Assembly (NCBI RefSeq): GCF_003646465.1
Contig: NZ_QZEX01000018.1
Location: 1 to 54,930 of the forward strand
Direction of reading: 5' to 3'
Length of the DNA stretch: 54,930 bases
DNA from: Chachezhania antarctica
Lineage (GTDB): Bacteria; Pseudomonadota; Alphaproteobacteria; Rhodobacterales; Rhodobacteraceae
In this document: one piece after another, positions 1-7,655 of the stretch
How the letters are laid out: every line of letters starts with the position of its first letter
Numbering within the stretch: position 1 is the first letter of the stretch
Program-made: the position numbers and the translations under genes
The notes under the pieces: model-generated
The model's database searches: none
What the model saw: the letters and a program-made list of their open reading frames with translations, nothing else
Told to the model about the DNA's origin: nothing

Positions 1-118
1 CAACGATTACTGGGTGGCGGATGGCGGCGCGGCCGAAGAGGGCGTGATCTGGCAGTCGCGGCAGTGGAGCGGGCCGACCGGCGGATACCTGTTCATCCGG
101 CGGGTCAGCCGCTTCTGA
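1..118 (+). CDS. yjbF: YjbF-like lipoprotein, 3' end (continues from 54193-54921)
   Basis: This is the carboxy-terminal fragment (38 codons and a TGA stop at 116-118) of the gene whose full length is seen at 54193-54921. It is cut only because the circle was opened here. The reading frame starts at base 2. On the closed circle the next gene downstream on the same strand is the small YjbE-like gene at 351. See the entry at 54193 for the function. Confidence 0.9.
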   Translation, partial: NDYWVADGGAAEEGVIWQSRQWSGPTGGYLFIRRVSRF

Positions 119-127
119 GGCCAGGCC
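1..127. repeat. Terminal redundancy, left copy (contig join)
   Basis: These 127 bases are identical to positions 54804-54930. The copy holds the last codons and stop of the YjbF-like lipoprotein gene plus nine bases after the stop. An exact end repeat of 127 bases, a common assembler k-mer length, is the usual mark of a circular sequence that was linearised. The duplication is almost certainly an artefact and the circle is 54,803 bp. Confidence 0.95.
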
Positions 128-285
128 CGCGCTGATTCCGCCCAATTCCGCGGCAGCGTCCCCGGTTTCGGCCACAGGGAGAGGCCATTCCCGCGCATTG
201 GCGGCCGGGGCCGGGTCCAACCTGTATCGAATTGGTAACGGTGGCAAATTTAGCGCGGTCGTTCCCCTCTGATGCGTCTTGGCAA

Positions 286-314
286 TTGAACCGCGAAAAC
301 TTCTCGTCTATGAA
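286..314 (+). promoter_or_regulatory. Candidate sigma-70 promoter for the first YjbE-like gene
   Basis: TTGAAC at 286-291 and TATGAA at 309-314 are separated by 17 bases, a good match to the vegetative promoter spacing. They sit in a locally AT-richer patch just before the YjbE-like start at 351, leaving a leader of about 30 nt. GGGAG at 336-340 is the ribosome binding site. This would let the small gene be expressed apart from yjbH-yjbF. Prediction by eye only. Confidence 0.4.
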
Positions 315-350
315 TTAACGAAACGTAATCTCTATGGGAGTTCTCCGGCC

Positions 351-608
351 ATGAAATCGGGTATCAAAGTTCTGGCTACGGCCAGCATCGCATCGCTGGC
401 ACTGGCGTCCGTCGCTTCGGCCGGCTCGCTTCAGGAGCCTGTTGTTGAAGCTCCGATCATCGTCGAGGAAGCCACCGGCTCCTTCGGCGGCATGAGCACC
501 GGCGCAGCCGTTGCAGCAGGCCTGGCCGCTCTGATCGTGGTTGGCGCCATTGCTGACGGCGACGACGACGACAACAACACTCCGGCCACCTCCACCCCCG
601 GCACCTGA
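351..608 (+). CDS. yjbE: Small secreted YjbE-like exopolysaccharide protein, copy 1
   Basis: An 85-residue protein with an N-terminal signal peptide (Lys at 2, hydrophobic core, ASVASAG cleavage region near residues 18-24), a Gly/Ala-rich hydrophobic segment (GGMSTGAAVAAGLAALIVVG) and an acidic, Asn/Thr-rich tail (DGDDDDNN). Size, signal peptide, central Ala/Gly stretch and Thr-rich end resemble Escherichia coli YjbE, the small periplasmic member of the yjbEFGH exopolysaccharide operon. On the closed circle it follows yjbH and yjbF, which supports the call. The start at 351 has GGGAG ten bases upstream; an in-frame start at 279 would remove the clean signal peptide. A paralogue lies at 972-1184. 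Small low-complexity proteins are hard to assign, so the family call rests mostly on context. Confidence 0.65.
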   Translation: MKSGIKVLATASIASLALASVASAGSLQEPVVEAPIIVEEATGSFGGMSTGAAVAAGLAALIVVGAIADGDDDDNNTPATSTPGT

Positions 609-713
609 TTGATCGTACTGTCCACGGCGAGCAGCGCATGGCGCTCCGCCGCGGGCACCGCGACCGCAGTGCACTGCTGTCTGCCCCGGCGGACGGCAGT
701 CATCGAGACATAG

Positions 714-750
714 AAGGGCGCACCCGCCGGGTGGGCCCTTTCTTCTTTTC
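714..750 (+). terminator. Rho-independent terminator after yjbE copy 1
   Basis: GGGCGCACCC (716-725) pairs with GGGTGGGCCC (729-738) with one mismatch around a 3-nt loop, followed by a T-rich run (739-749). The stem lies about 105 nt after the stop of the YjbE-like gene, leaving an unusually long 3' untranslated stretch for so short a gene. The rest of 609-971 holds no gene I can support. Confidence 0.75.
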
Positions 751-878
751 CGGACGGACCATCCGCGATCCCCGGTGCGCCGCGGCCGTGGTCCGCAGGA
801 CCCTGCCGCCGTGATCCCTGCCGTCATCGGCGCCTCCGGGCGCCTGCCCGCGGCAGGGGCGGATTGGCGCCGGGCAAC

Positions 879-907
879 TTTGTCGTCTGCGCAACGGCCT
901 GTTAATT
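879..907 (+). promoter_or_regulatory. Weak candidate promoter for the second YjbE-like gene
   Basis: TTTGTC (879-884) and TTAATT (902-907) are 17 bases apart, upstream of the start at 972. The match to a vegetative promoter is weak. It is listed because the terminator at 714-750 implies that the downstream gene needs its own promoter. Confidence 0.25.
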
Positions 908-971
908 GATCGGAAAGGTCCTTTGGTCTAGGCCTGACCCAAGGCAATCTGACCAACAAGGAATTCCCGCA

Positions 972-1184
972 ATGAAACCGGTTCTCAAGGCAATGGCCCT
1001 CGCCTCCGCTGCATCGCTGGGTGTGGCCTCAGCCGCCTCCGCACAGCAGGAAGGCGGCTTCGGCGGCGTGGGTACGGGCGCAACCATCGCGGCGGCCTCT
1101 GCGGCTTTCGTCGTGCTGATCGCCGTCACCGACGATGAAGGCAACATCGTGGGGACCGCCACCACCACGACCGCCGCGAACTAG
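972..1184 (+). CDS. Small secreted YjbE-like protein, copy 2
   Basis: A 70-residue protein with a signal peptide (MKPVLKAMALASAASLGVAS, cleavage near ASAQQ at 21-25), a motif GGFGGVGTGATIAAASAAF that parallels the GGMSTGAAVAAGLAAL stretch of copy 1, one acidic patch (TDDEG) and a Thr-rich C-terminus, as in YjbE of enterobacteria. AAGGA at 958-962 supports the ATG at 972 rather than the in-frame start at 906. It is separated from copy 1 by its own terminator and probable promoter, so the two paralogues can be expressed independently. Likely periplasmic or cell-surface and linked to exopolysaccharide secretion; the exact role of YjbE is unknown even in model bacteria. Confidence 0.6.
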   Translation: MKPVLKAMALASAASLGVASAASAQQEGGFGGVGTGATIAAASAAFVVLIAVTDDEGNIVGTATTTTAAN

Positions 1185-1266
1185 GCCGGTCACCCTGCGG
1201 CGGCCTGTCGGGCCGGTCAGGATCGAAAGACAAGTCGACGGCGGCCCCACCGGCTGCCGTTATCGG

Positions 1267-1299
1267 GGCGCGCTCCTTTCCCGGGAGCGGGCCTTTTCT
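1267..1299 (+). terminator. Rho-independent terminator after yjbE copy 2
   Basis: GGCGCGCTCC (1267-1276) pairs with GGAGCGGGCC (1284-1293) with one mismatch around a 7-nt loop and is followed by TTTTCTGTTT. It ends the transcript about 85 nt past the stop, repeating the long 3' leader-hairpin layout of copy 1. Confidence 0.7.
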
Positions 1300-1435
1300 G
1301 TTTGTGGCCTCCGGGGTTTTGCCATCTGTTGTGCCGGATCGGCGGCTATTGCGCCCCATTGCCCGGGGAGGACAGCCCGGATAACGGAATGACGTCACCC
1401 GCGCACACCGCGAGGATCATCGGGAACAGGCCGGC

Positions 1436-2401
1436 ATGTCACGACTGAATATCTGGCGCGAACGGCTGGTAGGGATCTGGATCGGGGCATTGTGCCTCGT
1501 GCTGGCGATGGGGGGCTTCAGCCACCTTGTGCCGGGGAGCGACGAACTGTTCGGCCCGTTCAGCCGCACGATCGAAAGCCTGCGCGTTCACCTGCTGCTT
1601 CTGGGGCTGGTCCTGTCGCTGCTCTTGGCATGGATCGGGCGGTCCCGGGCCGGATATGTCTTCGCGGGGGCGGCGCTGGTCTTGCTGGTCGTCCTGGCCG
1701 CCGATTACCGGCAGCGCACGGCCCCGCCGGGCGCCGGGGCCGATCTCGACATATTGTGGTTCAACCTGCTCTTTAAGAACAAGACCCCGCCCGCCACCCT
1801 CGTGGCAGCGCTGCGGGGCAGCGGGGCCGACGTGATTGCCCTGGGCGAGGTGCAGCCGCTGCGGGGAGAGATGGACATGCTGGCCGATCTCTATCCGTTC
1901 CGCCTGGACTGCGGTCCGGGCGTGGCCTGCGACATGCTGATCCTGTCGAAATACCCGCTCGAGGATCCGCGGATGCGCGAGACATGGCTGGGCCCCGGAC
2001 GGTTCGCATCCTTCGGCGTCCATCCCCCGGGCCAGCCGGCGGTGCAGGTCATGGTCGCGCATCTGATCAAGCCCTGGTACCTGCCGATGAGCCTCCGCGA
2101 CGACCGCATCGTGACCCGGGCGCTGCGCCGGGCCGGGCCCGGTCCCCTGATCCTGGTGGGCGATTTCAACGCCGCCCCCTGGAGCCGGCGGATCCTTGAC
2201 CTGGAGCGCCGCAACGGCCTGGAACACGCGGCGCCCCTGCCGATCGCGACCTGGCCCGCGGCTTTGGGGCCGGCGGGGATTCCCATCGACCATGCGCTGG
2301 TGCGGGGCGGGGTCGCGGTCACCGCGATCGCGCCCTGGGGCCGTGGGCTGGGATCGAACCATCGAGGCCTGCTGCTGACGGTCGACCTGGGCGGGACATG
2401 A
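1436..2401 (+). CDS. Membrane-anchored endonuclease/exonuclease/phosphatase (EEP) family protein
   Basis: A 321-residue protein. Residues about 12-90 form three hydrophobic membrane segments; the rest is an EEP (DNase I-like) domain with the expected elements: ALGEVQPL (catalytic Glu), CDMLILSKYP, VAHLIKPWY, GDFNAAPW (Asp/Asn) and GSNHRGLLLTVD (catalytic His near the end). The family cleaves phosphodiester or phosphate bonds in nucleic acids, phosphoinositides or lipids. The topology (membrane anchor, then domain) suggests the domain lies outside the cytoplasm, but the substrate cannot be read from sequence. It sits alone between the yjbE genes and manC, with 214 bp before manC. A role with polyprenyl phosphate or extracellular DNA in biofilm is possible but speculative. 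Confidence 0.8.
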   Translation: MSRLNIWRERLVGIWIGALCLVLAMGGFSHLVPGSDELFGPFSRTIESLRVHLLLLGLVLSLLLAWIGRSRAGYVFAGAALVLLVVLAADYRQRTAPPGAGADLDILWFNLLFKNKTPPATLVAALRGSGADVIALGEVQPLRGEMDMLADLYPFRLDCGPGVACDMLILSKYPLEDPRMRETWLGPGRFASFGVHPPGQPAVQVMVAHLIKPWYLPMSLRDDRIVTRALRRAGPGPLILVGDFNAAPWSRRILDLERRNGLEHAAPLPIATWPAALGPAGIPIDHALVRGGVAVTAIAPWGRGLGSNHRGLLLTVDLGGT

Positions 2402-2615
2402 CCGGGCCGGCGCAGGGGCTGGACAGTTTGCGGATTTTGCGGGCAGATCGGCGTGAAGCGCCTGCACTTCGGCTGCCAAAGGCGGCATATCCGTGGCCGG
2501 CCCCGGTTTCCCGTCCCCCGGAGGCCGGATCGCGGCGGCTGCGACATCACAACAATTGAGCTTTGCCCGAAGACAGGTAGTGAAACAGGACGGTCTAACG
2601 GATACGGATGAGACG

Positions 2616-4058
2616 ATGGCCCCCACTCTGATCACACCCGTCATTCTTTGCGGCGGATCCGGGACCCGGCTCTGGCCGCTGTCGCGCAAGAGCTACCCGA
2701 AACAGTTCGTGCCCCTGACCGGCCCCGAGACGCTGTTCCAGGCCTCGGCCCGGCGGCTCAGCGGTTCGGGCTCGGGCCTGTCCTTTGCCGCGCCCATCGT
2801 GCTGACCAATTCCGATTTCCGCTTCATCGTCACCGAGCAGTTGCACGCCGCGGGCATTGATCCCGGCGCGATCCTGATCGAACCCGAAGGCCGCAACACC
2901 GCGCCCGCGATCCTGGCCGCCGCCCTGCGCCTTGCGGAAACCGACCCGGACGCGATCATGCTGGTGGCGCCGTCGGACCATGTCGTCCCCGATGCCGAGG
3001 CCTTCCGCGCGGCCATAGCCAAGGGCATCTCGCCGGTCGAGGCCGGCGACCTCGTGACCTTCGGCATCGCGCCCACCCATCCCGAAACCGCCTATGGCTA
3101 CCTGGAACTGACAGGCCAGCCGGGGGAGGACGGCGCCGCGGTGAAGCTCTCGCGCTTCGTCGAAAAGCCCGACGCCGCCACCGCGCAGACCATGCTGGAA
3201 GCCGGCAATTTCATGTGGAACGCGGGCATCTTCCTGTTCAAGGCGGCCGATCTGGTCGCCGCGGTGAAGGCCCATGTGCCGGGGCTGATGGAACCTGTCG
3301 GCAAGGCCGTCGCCGACGCCCAGGTCGATCTGGGCTTTCTCAGGCTCGATCCCGAAGCGTGGTCGGGAGCCGAAGACATCTCGATCGACTACGCGGTGAT
3401 GGAACGGGCGACGAACCTGTCGGTCGTGCCCTTCACCGGCGGCTGGTCGGACCTTGGCGGCTGGGACGCCGTCTGGCGCGAGGCCGGCCCCGACGAGAAC
3501 GGCGTTGTCGCCAGCGGCGAGGCCACGGCCATCGACTGCACCAACACGCTTCTCAGGTCCGACAGCGAGCGGCTGGAAGTTGTGGGCATCGGGCTCGACA
3601 ACATCATGGCCGTGGCGATGAACGACGCGGTGCTGGTGGCGCCGATGGACCGGGCGCAGGACGTCAAGCTGGCGGTCGCGGCGCTGAAGGCAAAGGGCGC
3701 GGCCCAGGCCACCGCCTTCCCGAAGGATCACCGCCCCTGGGGCTGGTTCGAAAGCCTTGTCGTGGGCAACCGCTTCCAGGTGAAGCGGATCATGGTCCAT
3801 CCCGGCGCGTCGCTGTCGCTGCAAAGCCATTTCCACCGGTCCGAGCACTGGATCGTCGTCGAAGGCACCGCGCGGGTGACCGTGGATGACGAAGTGAAGC
3901 TCGTGACGGAAAACGAAAGCGTCTACCTGCCGCTGGGCTGCGTCCACCGGATGGAAAACCCCGGCAAGGTCCCCATGGTCCTGATCGAGGTCCAGACCGG
4001 CGCCTATGTGGGCGAGGACGACATCGTCCGCTACGAAGACGTCTACGCCCGCAGCTGA
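2616..4058 (+). CDS. manC: Mannose-1-phosphate guanylyltransferase / mannose-6-phosphate isomerase (ManC/AlgA type)
   Basis: A 480-residue bifunctional enzyme of the usual family length. The N-terminal nucleotidyltransferase carries GGSGTRLWPLSRKSYPKQF (residues 13-31), EGRNTAPAI, APSDHV and FVEKPD; the C-terminal cupin (about 370-480) carries HPGASLSLQSHFHRSEHW and NESVYLPLGCVHR, the type II phosphomannose isomerase signature. It interconverts fructose-6-P and mannose-6-P and makes GDP-mannose from mannose-1-P in the cytoplasm. Phosphomannomutase, needed in between, is not on this replicon. The start at 2616 is chosen because the conserved domain begins 12 residues later and GGATGAG precedes it; an in-frame start at 2493 adds 41 unconserved residues. 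GDP-mannose fits the mannosyltransferase-like GT4 gene at 6523. Confidence 0.95.
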   Translation: MAPTLITPVILCGGSGTRLWPLSRKSYPKQFVPLTGPETLFQASARRLSGSGSGLSFAAPIVLTNSDFRFIVTEQLHAAGIDPGAILIEPEGRNTAPAILAAALRLAETDPDAIMLVAPSDHVVPDAEAFRAAIAKGISPVEAGDLVTFGIAPTHPETAYGYLELTGQPGEDGAAVKLSRFVEKPDAATAQTMLEAGNFMWNAGIFLFKAADLVAAVKAHVPGLMEPVGKAVADAQVDLGFLRLDPEAWSGAEDISIDYAVMERATNLSVVPFTGGWSDLGGWDAVWREAGPDENGVVASGEATAIDCTNTLLRSDSERLEVVGIGLDNIMAVAMNDAVLVAPMDRAQDVKLAVAALKAKGAAQATAFPKDHRPWGWFESLVVGNRFQVKRIMVHPGASLSLQSHFHRSEHWIVVEGTARVTVDDEVKLVTENESVYLPLGCVHRMENPGKVPMVLIEVQTGAYVGEDDIVRYEDVYARS

Positions 4059-4080
4059 CCCCCGTGCCCGTCGGTGCCAC

Positions 4081-4101
4081 GGCCGGGGTCCGCCCCCGGC
4101 C
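4081..4101. terminator. GC-rich hairpin between convergent genes
   Basis: GGCCGGGG (4081-4088) and CCCCGGCC (4094-4101) form a perfect 8-bp stem with a 5-nt loop in the 59-bp gap between the convergent manC and tailspike genes. No T-run follows on either strand, so bidirectional termination is plausible but not certain. Confidence 0.4.
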
Positions 4102-4117
4102 GGTCCGGCAGACCGGG

Positions 4118-6157
4118 TCAGCCCAGCCGCTGGAGAACCGCCTTGGTCGAGGTCGAACTTCCGGTCGTCTGCGTTGCCATCAGCGCGTTGGAGACCAGCG
4201 AGAAGCTGACATTGGCGGTGGCTGCGATGGGCAGCATGCCCACGGTCGCCGTGCCCTGGCGGCGGAAAGTCAGGCACTCCCCGAAGAACGATCCGTCGAT
4301 GCCATAGAGCGTGACCCGCCAGGCGGCATTGCCGGAAATCTGGGTGTCGGCCGTGCCCAGGATCTGGGTCGCGGTATTGTCGGGCAGGGTCAGGTCCGCG
4401 CGGTAGACAGGGTAGAGATAGCCTTCGCCGTCGGTCGACACGACCTTTTCCGCGTAGCTGGTCTGGCTGGCCGTGAAGCTGAGCCCGCGGACCTCGCCCA
4501 CGGCATCGAGCGCACCCATGTTGTAGCCCCGCGGTTCGGGGTTGCTGCCGGTGTAGCGGGCGAGGTTGACCAGCAGGTCGCCATCGCGGTTGTTCAGCTT
4601 GGAATAGATGAACTGGTGCGCGGCCGAGCGGTCCTCGTAGCAGACCGTCGACGAGACCGTGACCGTCGTGTCCGTCACAGTGGTGCCGGCGGCATGGTTC
4701 ACCGCGACCTCGCTGCCCGAGACGTAGCCCGTGATCCAGGTCACCAGGTCGGCCCCGCCGCCGCCCGCGCCCGCGATCGTGACCGGCATGCCCTGGACCA
4801 TCCAGTCCTTGAAGGGCGTGCCGGAGGTGACCGTCAGGGTGGTCTGTCCCGCGGTCATCTGGCCGGTGGTATTGGTGACCTCGGACTCGCCCTGTTCGGT
4901 CTTGACCTCTTCGAGATGGGTGCCCCCCACCGCGCCACCGGTATTCAGGATCGCGGCGATCTTCTGGCCGTTGCCCTTGATGTTGCGGATCACGCTGTCA
5001 TAGAGCCCGGGCGCCGTGTTGATCACCGCATAGGCCTTGCAGCTGCCCCCGAACAGGTTCTCGACGCGGGTCCGCGACATCGACGATGTGCCGCCCGCGG
5101 TCGGGTGGAGACTGGTGTAGAACCAGGTATCGCATTTGGTGAAGGTGTGGTTCTCGTGGACGTTGTTTTCCGACCAGGTGTCGTAGTTCCGCTGGTGGAT
5201 CGCATAGGTGTTCTCGGCCGGGGAGGTGCGGGTCCAGTCGTGGAAGTGGCACCCGTGGAGCCGGCTGTGTCCCAGGTCGTCCCACAGGATGCAGCCCGCC
5301 GGGTCGGTCGCCTCCGAGCCGTCGAAGAAGCCGCCCCGGACCTCCAGCCCCAGCCACGCGGCCTTGCTGCCCGACTGGTAGGCGCGCAGGAGATAGGTAT
5401 CGGGCGTGCCCGCGTAATTGATCGTGGCCCCCGAGAAGTTCAGGACGGTCGGCAGGCTTTCCGATTTCAGAACCTCGAGAAACAGCGCCGCTTCCCCGGT
5501 CGGGTCGGCCGGGATCGCCGGGAATTCGATCCGCAGGGTGCCGCTGATCCTTGCATAACCGCCATGTTCGGACAGGTAGTCCAGCATTGCCTGCATGGCC
5601 GGCTGGGCATTCGTCTGGCCCGTCAAGTCGGCGCCGAACTGGGCCGGCGACAGCGGCGCGCTGCCGCGCAGGACGCCCAGTTTCACGCCGCCGGCGGTCA
5701 CCAGGTGCGGGCCGGTCTCGCCCGAGGGCAGCACCTGGTAGAAGAAATCGTCCTGGAAGGCATGCACGATCTGGTTCTCGGTCACCTTCTGGCGGCCAAG
5801 ACCGGACGTGTAGCTGAGCGACGTATCCGCAAGCAGGTCCGAGACCCGATCGAAGCTCCGCTCCGCATCGCTCATCCGCCGGGAGCGGATCTCGACATTG
5901 TCCTCGTCCAGAAGCGTCTTGCCGGTCCGGCTCAGGATGCGGATCCGGTAGGCCCCGTCGGCCAGGAAGAACCCCGCGACATAGCCGTTGGCATCGGCCA
6001 CCACCGGATTGGCCTGGGCGAAGGTCAGGTTGCTGTCCTTGAAGATCGGGCTGAGAGATTCGCCACCCGCCAGATAGACGAAGATCCTGGCATTGGGTGA
6101 AGGTGCATCGGCGTAGCTGCGCAGCTGGCTCGTCTCGCCAAACGTGAAGTATCCCAA
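4118..6157 (-). CDS. Phage tailspike-like beta-helix protein (possible polysaccharide-active or polysaccharide-binding protein)
   Basis: A 679-residue protein if started at the TTG at 6157-6155, which has AAAGGGGG seven bases upstream and gives MGYFTFGETSQL; upstream in-frame ATGs lack a ribosome site and add unconserved sequence. Residues about 1-100 look like the head- or particle-binding domain of phage tail proteins (FVYLAGG, NPVVADANGYVAGFFLADGAYRIRI, DNVEIRS). The middle (about 150-430) is rich in short Gly/Asn/His turns typical of a right-handed beta-helix (GGYARISGTL, NVHENHTFTKCDTWF), followed by a beta-rich C-terminal part. No signal peptide is visible. In phages such proteins bind or cut capsule and O-antigen; in polysaccharide loci related proteins may trim or bind the polymer. 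It is convergent with manC and divergent from the GT4 gene. Enzymatic activity cannot be shown from the sequence. Confidence 0.6.
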   Translation of the reverse strand: MGYFTFGETSQLRSYADAPSPNARIFVYLAGGESLSPIFKDSNLTFAQANPVVADANGYVAGFFLADGAYRIRILSRTGKTLLDEDNVEIRSRRMSDAERSFDRVSDLLADTSLSYTSGLGRQKVTENQIVHAFQDDFFYQVLPSGETGPHLVTAGGVKLGVLRGSAPLSPAQFGADLTGQTNAQPAMQAMLDYLSEHGGYARISGTLRIEFPAIPADPTGEAALFLEVLKSESLPTVLNFSGATINYAGTPDTYLLRAYQSGSKAAWLGLEVRGGFFDGSEATDPAGCILWDDLGHSRLHGCHFHDWTRTSPAENTYAIHQRNYDTWSENNVHENHTFTKCDTWFYTSLHPTAGGTSSMSRTRVENLFGGSCKAYAVINTAPGLYDSVIRNIKGNGQKIAAILNTGGAVGGTHLEEVKTEQGESEVTNTTGQMTAGQTTLTVTSGTPFKDWMVQGMPVTIAGAGGGGADLVTWITGYVSGSEVAVNHAAGTTVTDTTVTVSSTVCYEDRSAAHQFIYSKLNNRDGDLLVNLARYTGSNPEPRGYNMGALDAVGEVRGLSFTASQTSYAEKVVSTDGEGYLYPVYRADLTLPDNTATQILGTADTQISGNAAWRVTLYGIDGSFFGECLTFRRQGTATVGMLPIAATANVSFSLVSNALMATQTTGSSTSTKAVLQRLG

Positions 6158-6522
6158 TTGAAAGCCCCCTTTGAGAACGGACGTGTTCGGGGGGAATGTG
6201 TAAAATTTGACTTTAGGTTTTGTTGATGCACCGTTCGCACCCCCTGCGGGACCGGGTCGGGGGCCGGATGCAGGGGACCATACGGGGGGAAGGGGCCAGG
6301 ATCCGACACATCCCGGATTAACCCGGAGCGGACTATCCCCGGGCGCGCGCCGAAACCCTGTAGGCATTGTTATGTTAAAATATGCATCCGTGGCCCGGTT
6401 CTGCCCCTCCCGTGACCTCCCGGATGTCCGAGCGTCGCAGCTACGGGGTTCGTCCTTGCAAAGGGTTGGAAACACGGCTTTCGTCACGGGGCATTCCAAC
6501 CCTTCCAGCCGCGAGGCACGAC
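6158..6522. other. Divergent intergenic region between tailspike and GT4 genes
   Basis: These 365 bp separate two divergently transcribed genes and must hold both promoters. Two AT-rich islands stand out against the GC-rich background: 6199-6226, and 6361-6390 (with TTATGTTAAAATATGC). Neither gives a convincing -35/-10 pair with correct spacing, so I call no specific promoter. The AAAGGGGG ribosome site for the TTG start of the tailspike gene lies at its left edge on the minus strand. No small gene can be supported here. Confidence 0.5.
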
Positions 6523-7626
6523 GTGAAAGTTGCCATTGTCCACTACTGGCTGATCAGCATGCGCGGCGGCGAGAAGGTGCTCGAGAAGCTGCTCGAACTC
6601 TATCCCGATGCCACGCTGATTACCCATGTCTGCGATCCGGAAGCGGTGCCCGACATCGTCCGCGACCGCGAGGTCCGCGAGACCTTCATCGCCGGCCTGC
6701 CGGGGGCGCGGAAGCATTACCAGAAATACCTGCCCTTCATGCCGCGGGCGCTGGAACAGATGGACATGCAGGAATTCGACCTGGTCCTGTCCAGCGAGAG
6801 CGGCCCCGCCAAGGGGATCATCCCGCGGCCCGACGCGGCGCATGTCTGCTACTGCCATTCGCCGATGCGCTATATCTGGGACCATTACCACATCTACCGC
6901 GACTCCGCCGGCCGGCTGGCCCGCCTGGCGATGCCGCATATCGCGCACAACCTGCGGATCTGGGACGTGACATCGGCCGCGCGGGTCGACCATTTCATCG
7001 CCAATTCCAGCTTCATCGCCCAGCGGATCGAGAAATACTACCGCCGCGAGGCAGAGGTCATCGCCCCCCCGGTGGCGGTCGACGATTTCCGGATCGCGGA
7101 CGCGGTGGACGATCACTACCTGCTGGCCGGAGAACTGGTCAGCTACAAGCGCCCCGACCTGGCGATCGAGGCCTTCAACGCCAGCGGCCGCAAGCTGACC
7201 GTGGTCGGCGACGGCGAGATGCGCAGCCGGCTGGAATCCATGGCAGGGCCCAATATCACCTTCCTGGGCCGGGTGCCCTTCGACAGGCTCAAGGCCGAAT
7301 TCGCCCGGGCCCGCGGACTGATCTTCCCCGGCGAGGAAGATTTCGGCATCGTGCCCATCGAGGTCATGGCCTGCGGCCGCCCGGTCGTCGCTCTGAAACG
7401 CGGCGGGGCGCTGGATTACGTGATCCCGGGCCAGACCGGCGAATTCTTCGACAGCCCCACGGTGACAAGCCTGAACGCCGCCATCGACCGGCTGGAGGCG
7501 CATCCCACGCTGACCGACAGTGCGGGCGCGATCCGCGCCCATGCCGAGAAGTTCCACGGCGACGTGTTCAAGGAACGGGTGAAGGCCAGCGTCGACGCGA
7601 CCTTGGCCGCGCGGAACCGGGTCTAG
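6523..7626 (+). CDS. GT4-family glycosyltransferase, mannosyltransferase-like
   Basis: A 367-residue GT-B enzyme starting at GTG 6523 (VKVAIVHYWL); an ATG at 6382 would add 47 residues that do not look like protein. The N-terminal Rossmann half has HYWLISMRGGEKV, SESGPAKGI and CYCHSPMRYIWDHY; the C-terminal donor-binding half has VVGDGEMRSRLE, FPGEEDFGIVPIEVMACGRPVVA and GGALDYV, the E-x7-E region of GT4 retaining transferases. The N-terminal pattern resembles the WbaZ/WbdC-like mannosyltransferases, and GDP-mannose is supplied by manC nearby, so mannose is the likely donor sugar (inference). It acts on lipid-linked repeat units at the cytoplasmic face of the inner membrane. It converges on the sulfotransferase gene ending at 7656. 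Confidence 0.85.
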   Translation: MKVAIVHYWLISMRGGEKVLEKLLELYPDATLITHVCDPEAVPDIVRDREVRETFIAGLPGARKHYQKYLPFMPRALEQMDMQEFDLVLSSESGPAKGIIPRPDAAHVCYCHSPMRYIWDHYHIYRDSAGRLARLAMPHIAHNLRIWDVTSAARVDHFIANSSFIAQRIEKYYRREAEVIAPPVAVDDFRIADAVDDHYLLAGELVSYKRPDLAIEAFNASGRKLTVVGDGEMRSRLESMAGPNITFLGRVPFDRLKAEFARARGLIFPGEEDFGIVPIEVMACGRPVVALKRGGALDYVIPGQTGEFFDSPTVTSLNAAIDRLEAHPTLTDSAGAIRAHAEKFHGDVFKERVKASVDATLAARNRV

Positions 7627-7655
7627 GCTCCTGCCCCCGGGGCCGGCGCGGGGCG

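Noticed and set aside
2493-2615. N-terminal extension of ManC
   Set aside because: The 41 added residues have no conservation pattern, and a ribosome site with the conserved domain start supports ATG 2616.
4064-6100. Long open frame on the plus strand opposite the tailspike gene
   Set aside because: It is the antisense of a well-supported gene, is Arg/Gly/Ala-rich without recognisable motifs, and reflects the lack of stops in GC-rich DNA. The same applies to other long antisense frames, such as that opposite the RTX, export lipoprotein and epimerase genes (22042-25191).
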